A stretch of 64,000 bases of DNA from Bacteroidaceae bacterium. GTDB lineage: Bacteria; Bacteroidota; Bacteroidia; Bacteroidales; Bacteroidaceae. This document shows, piece after piece, positions 51,680 to 58,602 of the stretch. The translations under genes and the position numbers were made by a program. The DNA lies in NCBI GenBank assembly GCA_017645305.1, contig JAGCPD010000007.1, positions 62,001 to 126,000 of the forward strand. The letters run 5' to 3'. The number at the start of each line of letters is the position of its first letter. The stretch's first letter is position 1. Below the pieces are notes generated by a model. It did no database searches. It saw only the letters and a program-made list of their open reading frames with translations, and was not told the DNA's origin.

Positions 51680-51862
51680 ATGAAGAAGATATATCAAGCA
51701 CCTACATTGATGGTGGTAACCTTGCAAGTAAGAAGTCACTTAATGGATGTGTCTGGTGGCGGAACAGCCAGCATCAACAACGCCCGAGTAACGGATGACG
51801 ATGGCTTCACCAAGGAATACAATTCCTCCAGTGATAATTCCGTATGGGATAACGAATGGTAA
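51680..51862 (+). CDS. Small MKKIY...SVWDNEW protein, second copy
   Basis: This 60-residue protein begins MKKIYQAPTLMVVTLQVR, continues with a Gly/Ser/Asn/Asp-rich middle (VSGGGTASINN) and ends SSSDNSVWDNEW. It follows a large secreted protein by 44 bases and precedes a terminator, exactly like the copy at 45834. The N-terminal and C-terminal ends are conserved and the middle is free, the pattern of a small protein whose ends are recognised by something. Function unknown. Confidence 0.62.
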   Translation: MKKIYQAPTLMVVTLQVRSHLMDVSGGGTASINNARVTDDDGFTKEYNSSSDNSVWDNEW

Positions 51863-51884
51863 TTCCAAGATAATACTATCCTAT

Positions 51885-51918
51885 AAAAGCCGCATCAAAA
51901 ATTTGGTGCGGCTTTTAT
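51885..51918 (+). terminator. Terminator after the second large/small protein pair
   Basis: AAAAGCCGCA pairs with TGCGGCTTTT around a 12-base loop, followed by ATTATGG. The poly-A/poly-T ends make it functional in both directions. Confidence 0.85.
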
Positions 51919-51934
51919 TATGGCTTTTGCTTGC

Positions 51935-51996
51935 AGTCCGCTTACTGCGGACTCCGAGTCCGCACTAGGTGGACAAACAGTCCGAAGCAGTCGGAC
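51935..51996. repeat. Alternative GCGGACT hairpins
   Basis: AGTCCGC-TTACT-GCGGACT and the overlapping GCGGACTC-C-GAGTCCGC share the same middle arm, so only one can form at a time. A third stem, GTCCGA-AGCAG-TCGGAC, follows. This lies between the terminator and the HTH-nucleotidyltransferase gene. Confidence 0.75.
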
Positions 51997-52060
51997 AAAA
52001 AACAGTTGTGTGTGGAAAGAACTCCCCTGACAAGTAGTTCACCAGAAACATCAGTTCTTA

Positions 52061-52101
52061 AACCTTGAACTAACCTTGAACTAACCTTGAACTAACCTTG
52101 A
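52061..52101. repeat. 11-bp direct repeat array (AACCTTGAACT)
   Basis: Three exact 11-base units plus a partial fourth. The period is close to one helical turn, so a protein could bind successive units on the same face. It ends about 80 bases before the -33 box of the next gene. Confidence 0.85.
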
Positions 52102-52183
52102 GGTACTCTTTGGTTGATAAAATCTTCAATAATTGAAGAAGAATCAGTAAAGTTTTGTGGATTCTGGGAAAAAGTTCGCATTA

Positions 52184-52215
52184 TTTGCGAATGTCCGAAA
52201 ATAATCTTACCTTTG
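52184..52215 (+). promoter_or_regulatory. Promoter of the HTH-nucleotidyltransferase gene
   Basis: TTTG at 52184-52187 and TACCTTTG at 52208-52215 are 20 bases apart. An AGGAGG ribosome site precedes the ATG at 52274. Confidence 0.75.
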
Positions 52216-52273
52216 CATCAGCTTTATGTATAAGATATGGACATAACAAATAATTATACAGGAGGATACATAT

Positions 52274-52900
52274 ATGGGAAACTTGGGTTATGGCGCATAT
52301 CCTACACATCCTGGGGAAGTGCTGAAAGATGAAATTGAAGAGCGTGGTATCAGTCAACGCCAATTGGCTGAGAGTATGGGATTAACCTATTCGGTGGTTA
52401 ATGAGATCTTGAATGCACATCGCCCTTTGACTGCCAAGACAGCCTTGATGTTTGAAGCTGCTCTGGATGTGCCGGCAGATTCTCTGATGTATCTGCAGAC
52501 GAAGTATAATCTGCAGACGGCACGCATGGATACTAGAGAACATAAAGGAAAAGTCATTGACCCAATGACTTTCACGCCTGATACAATACAAGGCATCTTA
52601 CCGAAGGAGTTTGCCTTGGAACTGGTACGCCGCTATAAAGCAGCCATCGCTCCAAAGTTTGGCTCGGCAATGAAGGTCATGATGTTTGGTTCTTATGCAA
52701 AAGACTGTCCCAATGAGTGGAGCGACATAGACGTGGCCGTTATTGTACCCAAGGTTGACAAAGACGATTGGTGGAATACAGCAGTCTCTTTGGGGCGTGC
52801 TACCCGAAACATCAGCAGTTACATTGAACCCGTTCTTCTGGAGAGCGGTGAAGATACTCCTCTTTACCGTGAAGTGATGCGTACTGGTGTGGCGGTGTGA
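52274..52900 (+). CDS. XRE helix-turn-helix fused to a minimal nucleotidyltransferase
   Basis: This 208-residue protein has two domains. Residues 10-75 are a HigA-type helix-turn-helix (THPGEVLKDEIEERG, ISQRQLAESMGLTYSVVNEI, TAKTALMFEAALDV). From residue about 130 a nucleotidyltransferase follows (VMMFGSYAKD, SDIDVAVIV), with the GSY...DxD metal motif intact and an IEPVLLESGED segment that may give the third acid. This is a joining of two antitoxin types. No HEPN, HigB or other small toxin gene stands next to it: sufB follows after 169 bases and the preceding 400 bases are non-coding. It may regulate itself through the 11-bp array upstream. Confidence 0.85.
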   Translation: MGNLGYGAYPTHPGEVLKDEIEERGISQRQLAESMGLTYSVVNEILNAHRPLTAKTALMFEAALDVPADSLMYLQTKYNLQTARMDTREHKGKVIDPMTFTPDTIQGILPKEFALELVRRYKAAIAPKFGSAMKVMMFGSYAKDCPNEWSDIDVAVIVPKVDKDDWWNTAVSLGRATRNISSYIEPVLLESGEDTPLYREVMRTGVAV

Positions 52901-52973
52901 ATTTGAGACGATGTCTCGAACCTACTTCCACTCGGATAAAGAAATAAAAAGTTGTTTTTATTTCATTTATCTC

Positions 52974-52998
52974 TCGCTAACCGTTAACCGCTAACCGA
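52974..52998. repeat. CGCTAACCG-type repeat before sufB
   Basis: CTCGCTAACCGTTAACCGCTAACCG belongs to the dispersed family. It marks the right-hand part of the accessory insertion, as the copy at the end of cvpA marks its left. Confidence 0.7.
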
Positions 52999-53041
52999 GA
53001 AAAAAGTTTTGGTTTTGGTTTTGGGTTTGGTTATTTATTTG

Positions 53042-53049
53042 TACTTTTG
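53042..53049 (+). promoter_or_regulatory. -7 box (TACTTTTG) of the suf operon
   Basis: TAnnTTTG lies 20 bases before the sufB ATG, preceded by a GTTTTG-repeat tract (53007-53030) in which several TTTG copies could act as -33. No IscR-like site was recognised. Confidence 0.65.
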
Positions 53050-53069
53050 CAGTTCCAAAGTAAGGATAT

Positions 53070-54515
53070 ATGGAAGAAAAGAACGGTTTTGTGCGCGAGG
53101 TGGCAGAGAAGAAGTACGAGTACGGCTTCACAACCGATGTGCAGACCGATGTGATAGAGAAAGGACTCTCGGAGGATGTGGTGCGACTTATCTCGCAGAA
53201 GAAAGGGGAACCGGACTGGCTATTAGCGTTCCGGCTGCAGGCGTTCCGCTACTGGCAGACACTCTCTGCTCCTACATGGGGGCACCTGAGGATGCCTGAG
53301 ATTGACTATCAGGATATTTCTTATTATGCTGCTCCAACCTCCCCCGACCCTTCCAAAGGAAAGGGGGAAATAGATCCGGAACTGATGAAGACGTTCGACA
53401 AACTGGGTATTCCCTTGGAGGAGCGTCTGGCACTGAGCGGTACGGCGGTGGATGCTGTGATGGACTCTGTTAGCGTGAAGACTACCTTTCGCGAGAAACT
53501 GAAGGAGAAAGGCATCATCTTCTGTTCCATCAGCGAGGCTGTGAAGGAGCACCCCGAACTGGTACGCGAATATCTGGGCAGCGTGGTGCCTTACAAGGAC
53601 AATTTCTTTGCAGCCCTTAACTCGGCAGTTTTCTCGGACGGCTCCTTTGTCTATATTCCCAAGGGTGTCCGCTGTCCTATGGAGCTGAGCACTTATTTCC
53701 GTATCAATGCCAGAGGAACAGGTCAGTTTGAACGCACTCTGATAGTCTGTGACGATGATGCCTACGTGAGCTACCTGGAAGGCTGCACGGCTCCTATGCG
53801 TGACGAGAACCAGCTTCATGCTGCTATCGTGGAAATTGTGGTAAAGGAGAATGCAGAGGTGAAGTACAGTACCGTTCAGAACTGGTATCCGGGCGATGCC
53901 GAGGGTAAGGGCGGTGTCCTGAACCTGGTAACCAAGCGTGGACATCTGAGGGGAAGGAACAGCCGGCTTTCCTGGACACAGGTGGAGACGGGAAGCGCCA
54001 TAACATGGAAGTATCCCAGTTGTGTGCTGAGCGGTGAAGGCTCTCAGGCCGAGTTCTACAGCGTGGCGGTAACCAACAACTACCAGCAGGCAGATACAGG
54101 TACCAAGATGATTCACATAGGGAAGAACACCAAGAGCACCATCATCAGCAAGGGTATAAGTGCCGGCAAGAGCCAGAATGCCTACCGGGGATTGGTGAAG
54201 GTGGCACGTACTGCTGATAATGCCCGGAACTACAGCAGTTGCGACTCGCTCCTGTTGGGCAGCAAATGCGGGGCCCATACCTTTCCCTACATGGATGTAC
54301 ACAACGATACGGCGGTAGTGGAGCACGAGGCTACGACCAGCAAGATATCGGAGGACCAGCTCTTCTACTGCAACCAGCGAGGCATTAATACAGAAGAGGC
54401 GGTGAGCCTGATAGTAAACGGATATGCAAAAGAGGTTATTAACAAGCTGCCTATGGAATTCGCCGTTGAAGCACAGAAGCTTTTAGGCGTTAGTCTGGAG
54501 GGAAGCGTTGGGTAA
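53070..54515 (+). CDS. sufB: Fe-S cluster assembly protein SufB
   Basis: This 481-residue scaffold subunit of the SufBCD complex builds Fe-S clusters in the cytoplasm. Typical features are [13 protein letters not shown] at the N-terminus, [31 protein letters not shown], the [14 protein letters not shown] loop, and [11 protein letters not shown] with the conserved Cys near residue 392. Around residue 91 the loop reads [13 protein letters not shown], where relatives have a lysine-rich loop. Its DNA (53338-53372, CCTCCCCC...GGGGGAAA) resembles the intergenic repeats of this operon. sufC, sufD and sufS follow. Confidence 0.97.
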   Translation: MEEKNGFVREVAEKKYEYGFTTDVQTDVIEKGLSEDVVRLISQKKGEPDWLLAFRLQAFRYWQTLSAPTWGHLRMPEIDYQDISYYAAPTSPDPSKGKGEIDPELMKTFDKLGIPLEERLALSGTAVDAVMDSVSVKTTFREKLKEKGIIFCSISEAVKEHPELVREYLGSVVPYKDNFFAALNSAVFSDGSFVYIPKGVRCPMELSTYFRINARGTGQFERTLIVCDDDAYVSYLEGCTAPMRDENQLHAAIVEIVVKENAEVKYSTVQNWYPGDAEGKGGVLNLVTKRGHLRGRNSRLSWTQVETGSAITWKYPSCVLSGEGSQAEFYSVAVTNNYQQADTGTKMIHIGKNTKSTIISKGISAGKSQNAYRGLVKVARTADNARNYSSCDSLLLGSKCGAHTFPYMDVHNDTAVVEHEATTSKISEDQLFYCNQRGINTEEAVSLIVNGYAKEVINKLPMEFAVEAQKLLGVSLEGSVG

Positions 54516-54605
54516 GGCCCCCTCCATCTCCCCCAAGGGGGAGTGTTAAATTGAAAGTTAAATAATTAAGGCCCTCACCCAAAGGGGGAGCGGGGAGGGG
54601 GCTTG
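54516..54605. repeat. GC-rich CCCCCTCC / AAGGGGGAG repeats between sufB and sufC
   Basis: GGCCCCCTCCATCTCCCCC with AAGGGGGAG, and a second GCCCTCACCCAAAGGGGGAG with GGGGAGGGGGC, form possible hairpins. A third relative (57905-57944) lies between sufS and rnhB. No gene here. Confidence 0.75.
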
Positions 54606-54611
54606 GGTTGA

Positions 54612-55370
54612 ATGATTATGCTTCAGATAAATAATTTACATGCCACAATAAATGGCAAGGAGATACTTAAAGGCATTAACCTGACTGTCAGAGACGGTGA
54701 GGTTCATGCCATAATGGGGCTGAACGGTGCCGGTAAGAGTACACTGAGCAACGTGATAGTGGGTCATCCTGCCTACGAGGTTACGCAGGGCAGTATTACC
54801 TTCAACGGCAAGGATTTGCTGAAGATGGCACCGGAGGAACGCGCCCACGAGGGCATCTTTCTGAGTTTCCAGCAGCCTGTGGAGATTCCCGGTGTGAGCA
54901 TGGTGAACTTTATGCGTGCTGCCCTGAATGCAAAGCGCCAATATCTGGGACAGGAACCTATGAGTGCAGGGGACTTCCTGAAACTGATGCGCGAGAAGCG
55001 GAAGATTGTAGAGCTGGACAGCCGGCTTACCAGTCGTAGCGTGAACGAGGGCTTTTCGGGCGGCGAGAAGAAACGTAACGAGATATTCCAGATGGCAATG
55101 CTGGAACCTACCTTCAGTATTCTGGACGAGACGGACAGCGGTCTGGACGTGGATGCACTGCGCATAGTGGCGGAGGGCTTCAACAAACTACGTACCCCCA
55201 AGACCAGTGCCATTGTGATTACGCACTACCAGCGACTGCTTGATTACCTGAAGCCTGACATCATACATGTGCTTATAGGCGGCATGATAGTGAAGACGGG
55301 GGGGCCGGAACTGGCACTGGAGATAGAGAACCGCGGTTTTGACTGGATTAAGGATGAGGCTGGTCTGTAG
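54612..55370 (+). CDS. sufC: Fe-S cluster assembly ATPase SufC
   Basis: This 252-residue ABC-type ATPase lacks membrane segments. Walker A is GLNGAGKST (near residue 38), the Q-loop is FLSFQQPVEIPG, the signature is FSGGEKKRNEIFQ, and Walker B is FSILDETDSGLD, with His of ITHYQRLL as the switch. It powers cluster assembly on SufB-SufD. ATG 54618 is an equally good start. The next gene begins 3 bases after the stop. Confidence 0.97.
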   Translation: MIMLQINNLHATINGKEILKGINLTVRDGEVHAIMGLNGAGKSTLSNVIVGHPAYEVTQGSITFNGKDLLKMAPEERAHEGIFLSFQQPVEIPGVSMVNFMRAALNAKRQYLGQEPMSAGDFLKLMREKRKIVELDSRLTSRSVNEGFSGGEKKRNEIFQMAMLEPTFSILDETDSGLDVDALRIVAEGFNKLRTPKTSAIVITHYQRLLDYLKPDIIHVLIGGMIVKTGGPELALEIENRGFDWIKDEAGL

Positions 55371-55373
55371 GTT

Positions 55374-56594
55374 ATGGTGGAAGCTGCAAAACAATATACT
55401 GATTTCTACGCTCAGGCTGGCAAGCTTATTGCTGAGCGCTCCTATGGAGTGATGAATGCTCCGCGAGATGAGGCTTTGCGGACATTCTCGACCCTTGGTT
55501 TCCCCACTAAGAAAGTGGAGCGCTATAAATATACAGATGTGGCTGAGGACTTTGCGCCCAACTACGGCATTGGTCTTACGCCGCTGCAGGTAAAGGGGCT
55601 TCCATATTGCCATCGTATCAGCGAGGCCCCCATAGACGTAGCTCCTTACTATAACCGCTTGGCTGACAAACAGGATGCCGTTGTGGCTCTGAATACGCTG
55701 CTCAGCGTGGATGCGCTGGTCATTTATGTGCCGCGTAATACCAAGGTCCAACACCCCATACAGATAAGCAACGTGCTGAAGGGCGAACAGAATACGATGG
55801 TGAACAGGCGTATCCTTATCGTTTTAGAGCAATGCGCAGAGGCTGACATCGTGATAACAGACAAGGCAATGGACCAGCAGCACTTCCTTGCCAATCAGGT
55901 TATAGAGGTCTTTGCCGGAGATGGCAGTCAGCTGAACCTTTATGAGCTGGAGGAGACACACCTGCTTTGCACACGCTACTCAAGCATCTTTCTGCAGCAG
56001 GGTAGGGACAGTAAGGTTCGCCACACCAGTTTCACGCTCTTTAACGGACATACACGCAACAGGTTGGATGCTTGTTTGCAAGGCGAGGGGGCCGAGGTGG
56101 TTCTGAACGGCTGTGTGATAGCGGACAAGACGCAGCATGTGGATAACAATACGCTTATTGACCATCAGGTGGGACATTGCCAAAGCAACGAACTGTACAA
56201 ATATGTGCTGGACGACAGTGCCGTGGGTGCCTTTGCCGGCAGAATCCTGGTGCGCGAAGGTGCTCAGAAGACCGTCAGCAATGAAACAAATGCCAACCTG
56301 TGTGCTACCCACTCTGCCCGTATGTACACACAGCCCATGCTGGAGATTTATGCTGATGACGTGAAGTGCAGTCACGGTAGTACGGTGGGGCAGATTAATG
56401 ATGATGCCCTCTTCTATATGCGTCAACGTGGTATTTCAGAAAAGGAAGCAAGGCTGTTGCTGAAATCGGCTTTCATAACGGAGGTGATAGAATCCATTCC
56501 CTTTGAACCGCTCAGAGACAGGCTTCATGTTCTTGTTGACAAGCGTCTCAGGGGAGAACTCAGTAAATGCGAAGGATGCAAACTCTGTAAGTGA
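55374..56594 (+). CDS. sufD: Fe-S cluster assembly protein SufD
   Basis: This 406-residue protein is homologous to SufB in its beta-helix part (LYELEETHLLC, HNRLDACLQGEGAEV-like region, KTVSNETNANL) and contains DDVKCSHGSTVGQINDDALFYMRQRG, the conserved His loop and C-terminal helical domain of SufD. It ends with KCEGCKLCK, a cysteine-containing tail. It forms the SufBC2D scaffold with its neighbours. A 14-bp tandem repeat starts at its stop codon. Confidence 0.95.
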   Translation: MVEAAKQYTDFYAQAGKLIAERSYGVMNAPRDEALRTFSTLGFPTKKVERYKYTDVAEDFAPNYGIGLTPLQVKGLPYCHRISEAPIDVAPYYNRLADKQDAVVALNTLLSVDALVIYVPRNTKVQHPIQISNVLKGEQNTMVNRRILIVLEQCAEADIVITDKAMDQQHFLANQVIEVFAGDGSQLNLYELEETHLLCTRYSSIFLQQGRDSKVRHTSFTLFNGHTRNRLDACLQGEGAEVVLNGCVIADKTQHVDNNTLIDHQVGHCQSNELYKYVLDDSAVGAFAGRILVREGAQKTVSNETNANLCATHSARMYTQPMLEIYADDVKCSHGSTVGQINDDALFYMRQRGISEKEARLLLKSAFITEVIESIPFEPLRDRLHVLVDKRLRGELSKCEGCKLCK

Positions 56595-56640
56595 AGAATG
56601 AAGAGTGAAGAATGAAGAGTGAAGAATGAAGAGTGAAGAA
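56591..56640. repeat. 14-bp tandem repeat (GTGAAGAATGAAGA) after sufD
   Basis: About 3.6 exact units directly follow the sufD stop. A relative in reverse orientation is found inside the M60-like gene at 61111-61142, and a related GTGAA-type array inside the CotH-like gene at 32038. A TGAATTATGAATT array (56668-56697) then leads into the sufS start. Confidence 0.85.
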
Positions 56641-56683
56641 TTTGCCGCCGCTGTGCTCGCTAACCGATTGTGAATTGTGAATT

Positions 56684-57904
56684 ATGAATTATGAATTGAT
56701 CCGAAAGGATTTCCCAATCCTCACTAAGACCATTTACGGGAAGTACCCGCTGGTATATCTGGATAATGCGGCCACAACGCAGAAACCGCGTCAGGTGGTG
56801 GAGGCTATGACGGAGGAATATTATAATGTGAATGCCAACGTTCACCGGGGGGTTCACTTCCTGTCACAGCAGGCTACAGAACTGCATGAGGGCAGTCGCG
56901 AAACAGTCAGGAAATTCCTGAACGCCCGTTCTGCCAGCGAGATTGTCTTTACCCGTGGAACGACGGAGAGCATTAACCTGGTGGCACAATGTTTCTCGGA
57001 TGCCTTTATGAAGGAGGGCGACGAGGTGATAGTGAGTGAAATGGAGCACCATTCCAACATTGTCTCGTGGCAGTTGCAGCAGCAAAGAAAGGGCATACGA
57101 TTACGCGTAATTCCCATTACCGACGACGGTCAGCTAAGATTAGACGAATATGAAAAACTCTTTACCGACCGCACCCGTATTGTCAGCGTGACACACGTTA
57201 GCAACGTACTGGGCACTGTTAATCCTGTGAAGGAAATCATACGTATAGCACATGAACACGGGATTCCCGTACTGATAGACGGAGCGCAGAGTACGCCCCA
57301 CATGAAGGTGGATGTGCAGGAACTGGACTGTGACTTCTTTGCCTTCAGCGGTCATAAGATTTACGGGCCTACGGGTATAGGAGTACTGTACGGAAAAGAG
57401 GAAATGCTGGAGAAGCTGCCTCCGTATATGGGAGGCGGTGAGATGATAAAGAATGTGACGTTTGAACGGACAACCTTCAATGAGCTGCCTTTTAAGTTTG
57501 AGGCAGGAACACCTGACTATGTGGCCAGTACAGGCTTAGCCCGTGCCTTGGATTATGTAAGTTCCGTAGGCCTTGATGCCATTGAGGCTTATGAGCGTGA
57601 CCTTACCGCTTATGCCATACAGCGTATGGGCGAGATAGAAGATATGAAGATATTCGGCCCTGCGGATGTTAGCATTCATGATGCGGTAATCAGTTTTCAG
57701 GTGGGAAACATTCATCATCTGGATATGGGTACACTGCTGGACCGCTTGGGCATTGCCGTCCGCACAGGACATCATTGTGCAGAACCGCTGATGCACAGAC
57801 TGGGGATAGAGGGTACCTGCCGTGCCAGCTTTGCCATGTATAATACCCGTGAGGAAGTGGATGCACTGGTAGCTGCTATAAAAAGAGTAAGACAGATGTT
57901 TTAA
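56684..57904 (+). CDS. sufS: Cysteine desulfurase SufS
   Basis: This is a 406-residue PLP enzyme that releases sulfur from cysteine for the Suf complex. PLP-binding features are TRGTTESINLVAQ and the Schiff-base lysine in FAFSGHKIYGPTG (near residue 223). The active cysteine lies in RTGHHCAEPL near residue 365. I saw no SufE or SufU gene in the window. The start region falls inside a TGAATTATGAATT repeat array. Confidence 0.97.
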   Translation: MNYELIRKDFPILTKTIYGKYPLVYLDNAATTQKPRQVVEAMTEEYYNVNANVHRGVHFLSQQATELHEGSRETVRKFLNARSASEIVFTRGTTESINLVAQCFSDAFMKEGDEVIVSEMEHHSNIVSWQLQQQRKGIRLRVIPITDDGQLRLDEYEKLFTDRTRIVSVTHVSNVLGTVNPVKEIIRIAHEHGIPVLIDGAQSTPHMKVDVQELDCDFFAFSGHKIYGPTGIGVLYGKEEMLEKLPPYMGGGEMIKNVTFERTTFNELPFKFEAGTPDYVASTGLARALDYVSSVGLDAIEAYERDLTAYAIQRMGEIEDMKIFGPADVSIHDAVISFQVGNIHHLDMGTLLDRLGIAVRTGHHCAEPLMHRLGIEGTCRASFAMYNTREEVDALVAAIKRVRQMF

Positions 57905-57948
57905 AAGACCCCCTCCCTAACCCTCCCCCTTTATGAGGAGGGGATTAT

Positions 57949-58563
57949 ATGATGTTAGAGGCATATTATAAAAAAGGTGTGATTGAGGCTGGTTGTGACG
58001 AAGCCGGCAGGGGCTGTCTGGCAGGTCCTGTATTTGCCGCTGCGGTTATACTGCCTCCAGACTTCAAGAACGAGGTGCTAAACGACTCCAAGCAACTGAC
58101 AGAGAAGAAACGCTATATGCTACGCGAGGTGATAGAACGTGAGGCACTGGCGTGGGCAGTAGGGGTTATCGATAACAAGGAGATTGACAAAATTAACATC
58201 CTGAATGCCAGTATTCTGGCTATGCACAGGGCTTTGGATCAGCTGCGCATCAGACCAGAGTATATCATTGTTGACGGGAACAGGTGGAAACCTTATCATG
58301 ACGTCCCTGCCACCACCATTGTTAAGGGCGACGGGAAGTACCTGTCGATAGCGGCAGCCAGCATCCTGGCCAAGACATACAGGGACGATTTTATGATGCA
58401 TATTCATGAGGAGTTTCCGCAGTATCACTGGGATAAGAACAAAGGCTATCCGGCAAAGGTGCACCGTGAGGCTATCCGCGAATATGGAACAACGCCTTAC
58501 CACAGAATGAGCTTTAACCTGCTTGGCGATTCGCAGCAACTGGAGTTTGATTTTGGAGAATAA
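57949..58563 (+). CDS. rnhB: Ribonuclease HII
   Basis: This 204-residue nuclease removes RNA from RNA-DNA hybrids, including single ribonucleotides. The active-site segments are [14 protein letters not shown] with Asp and Glu, the [16 protein letters not shown] strand with its Asp, and [21 protein letters not shown] with the final acidic residue. Length is normal. It is separated from sufS by a CCCCTCC/GAGGGG repeat. ATG 57952 is an alternative start, one codon downstream. Confidence 0.96.
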   Translation: MMLEAYYKKGVIEAGCDEAGRGCLAGPVFAAAVILPPDFKNEVLNDSKQLTEKKRYMLREVIEREALAWAVGVIDNKEIDKINILNASILAMHRALDQLRIRPEYIIVDGNRWKPYHDVPATTIVKGDGKYLSIAAASILAKTYRDDFMMHIHEEFPQYHWDKNKGYPAKVHREAIREYGTTPYHRMSFNLLGDSQQLEFDFGE

Positions 58564-58602
58564 AAGAGGAAGGTAAAAAGAATAACTTTAAATCACAATA
58601 TT

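Noticed and set aside
53223..54326. 367-codon open frame on the minus strand
   Set aside because: Shadow of sufB.
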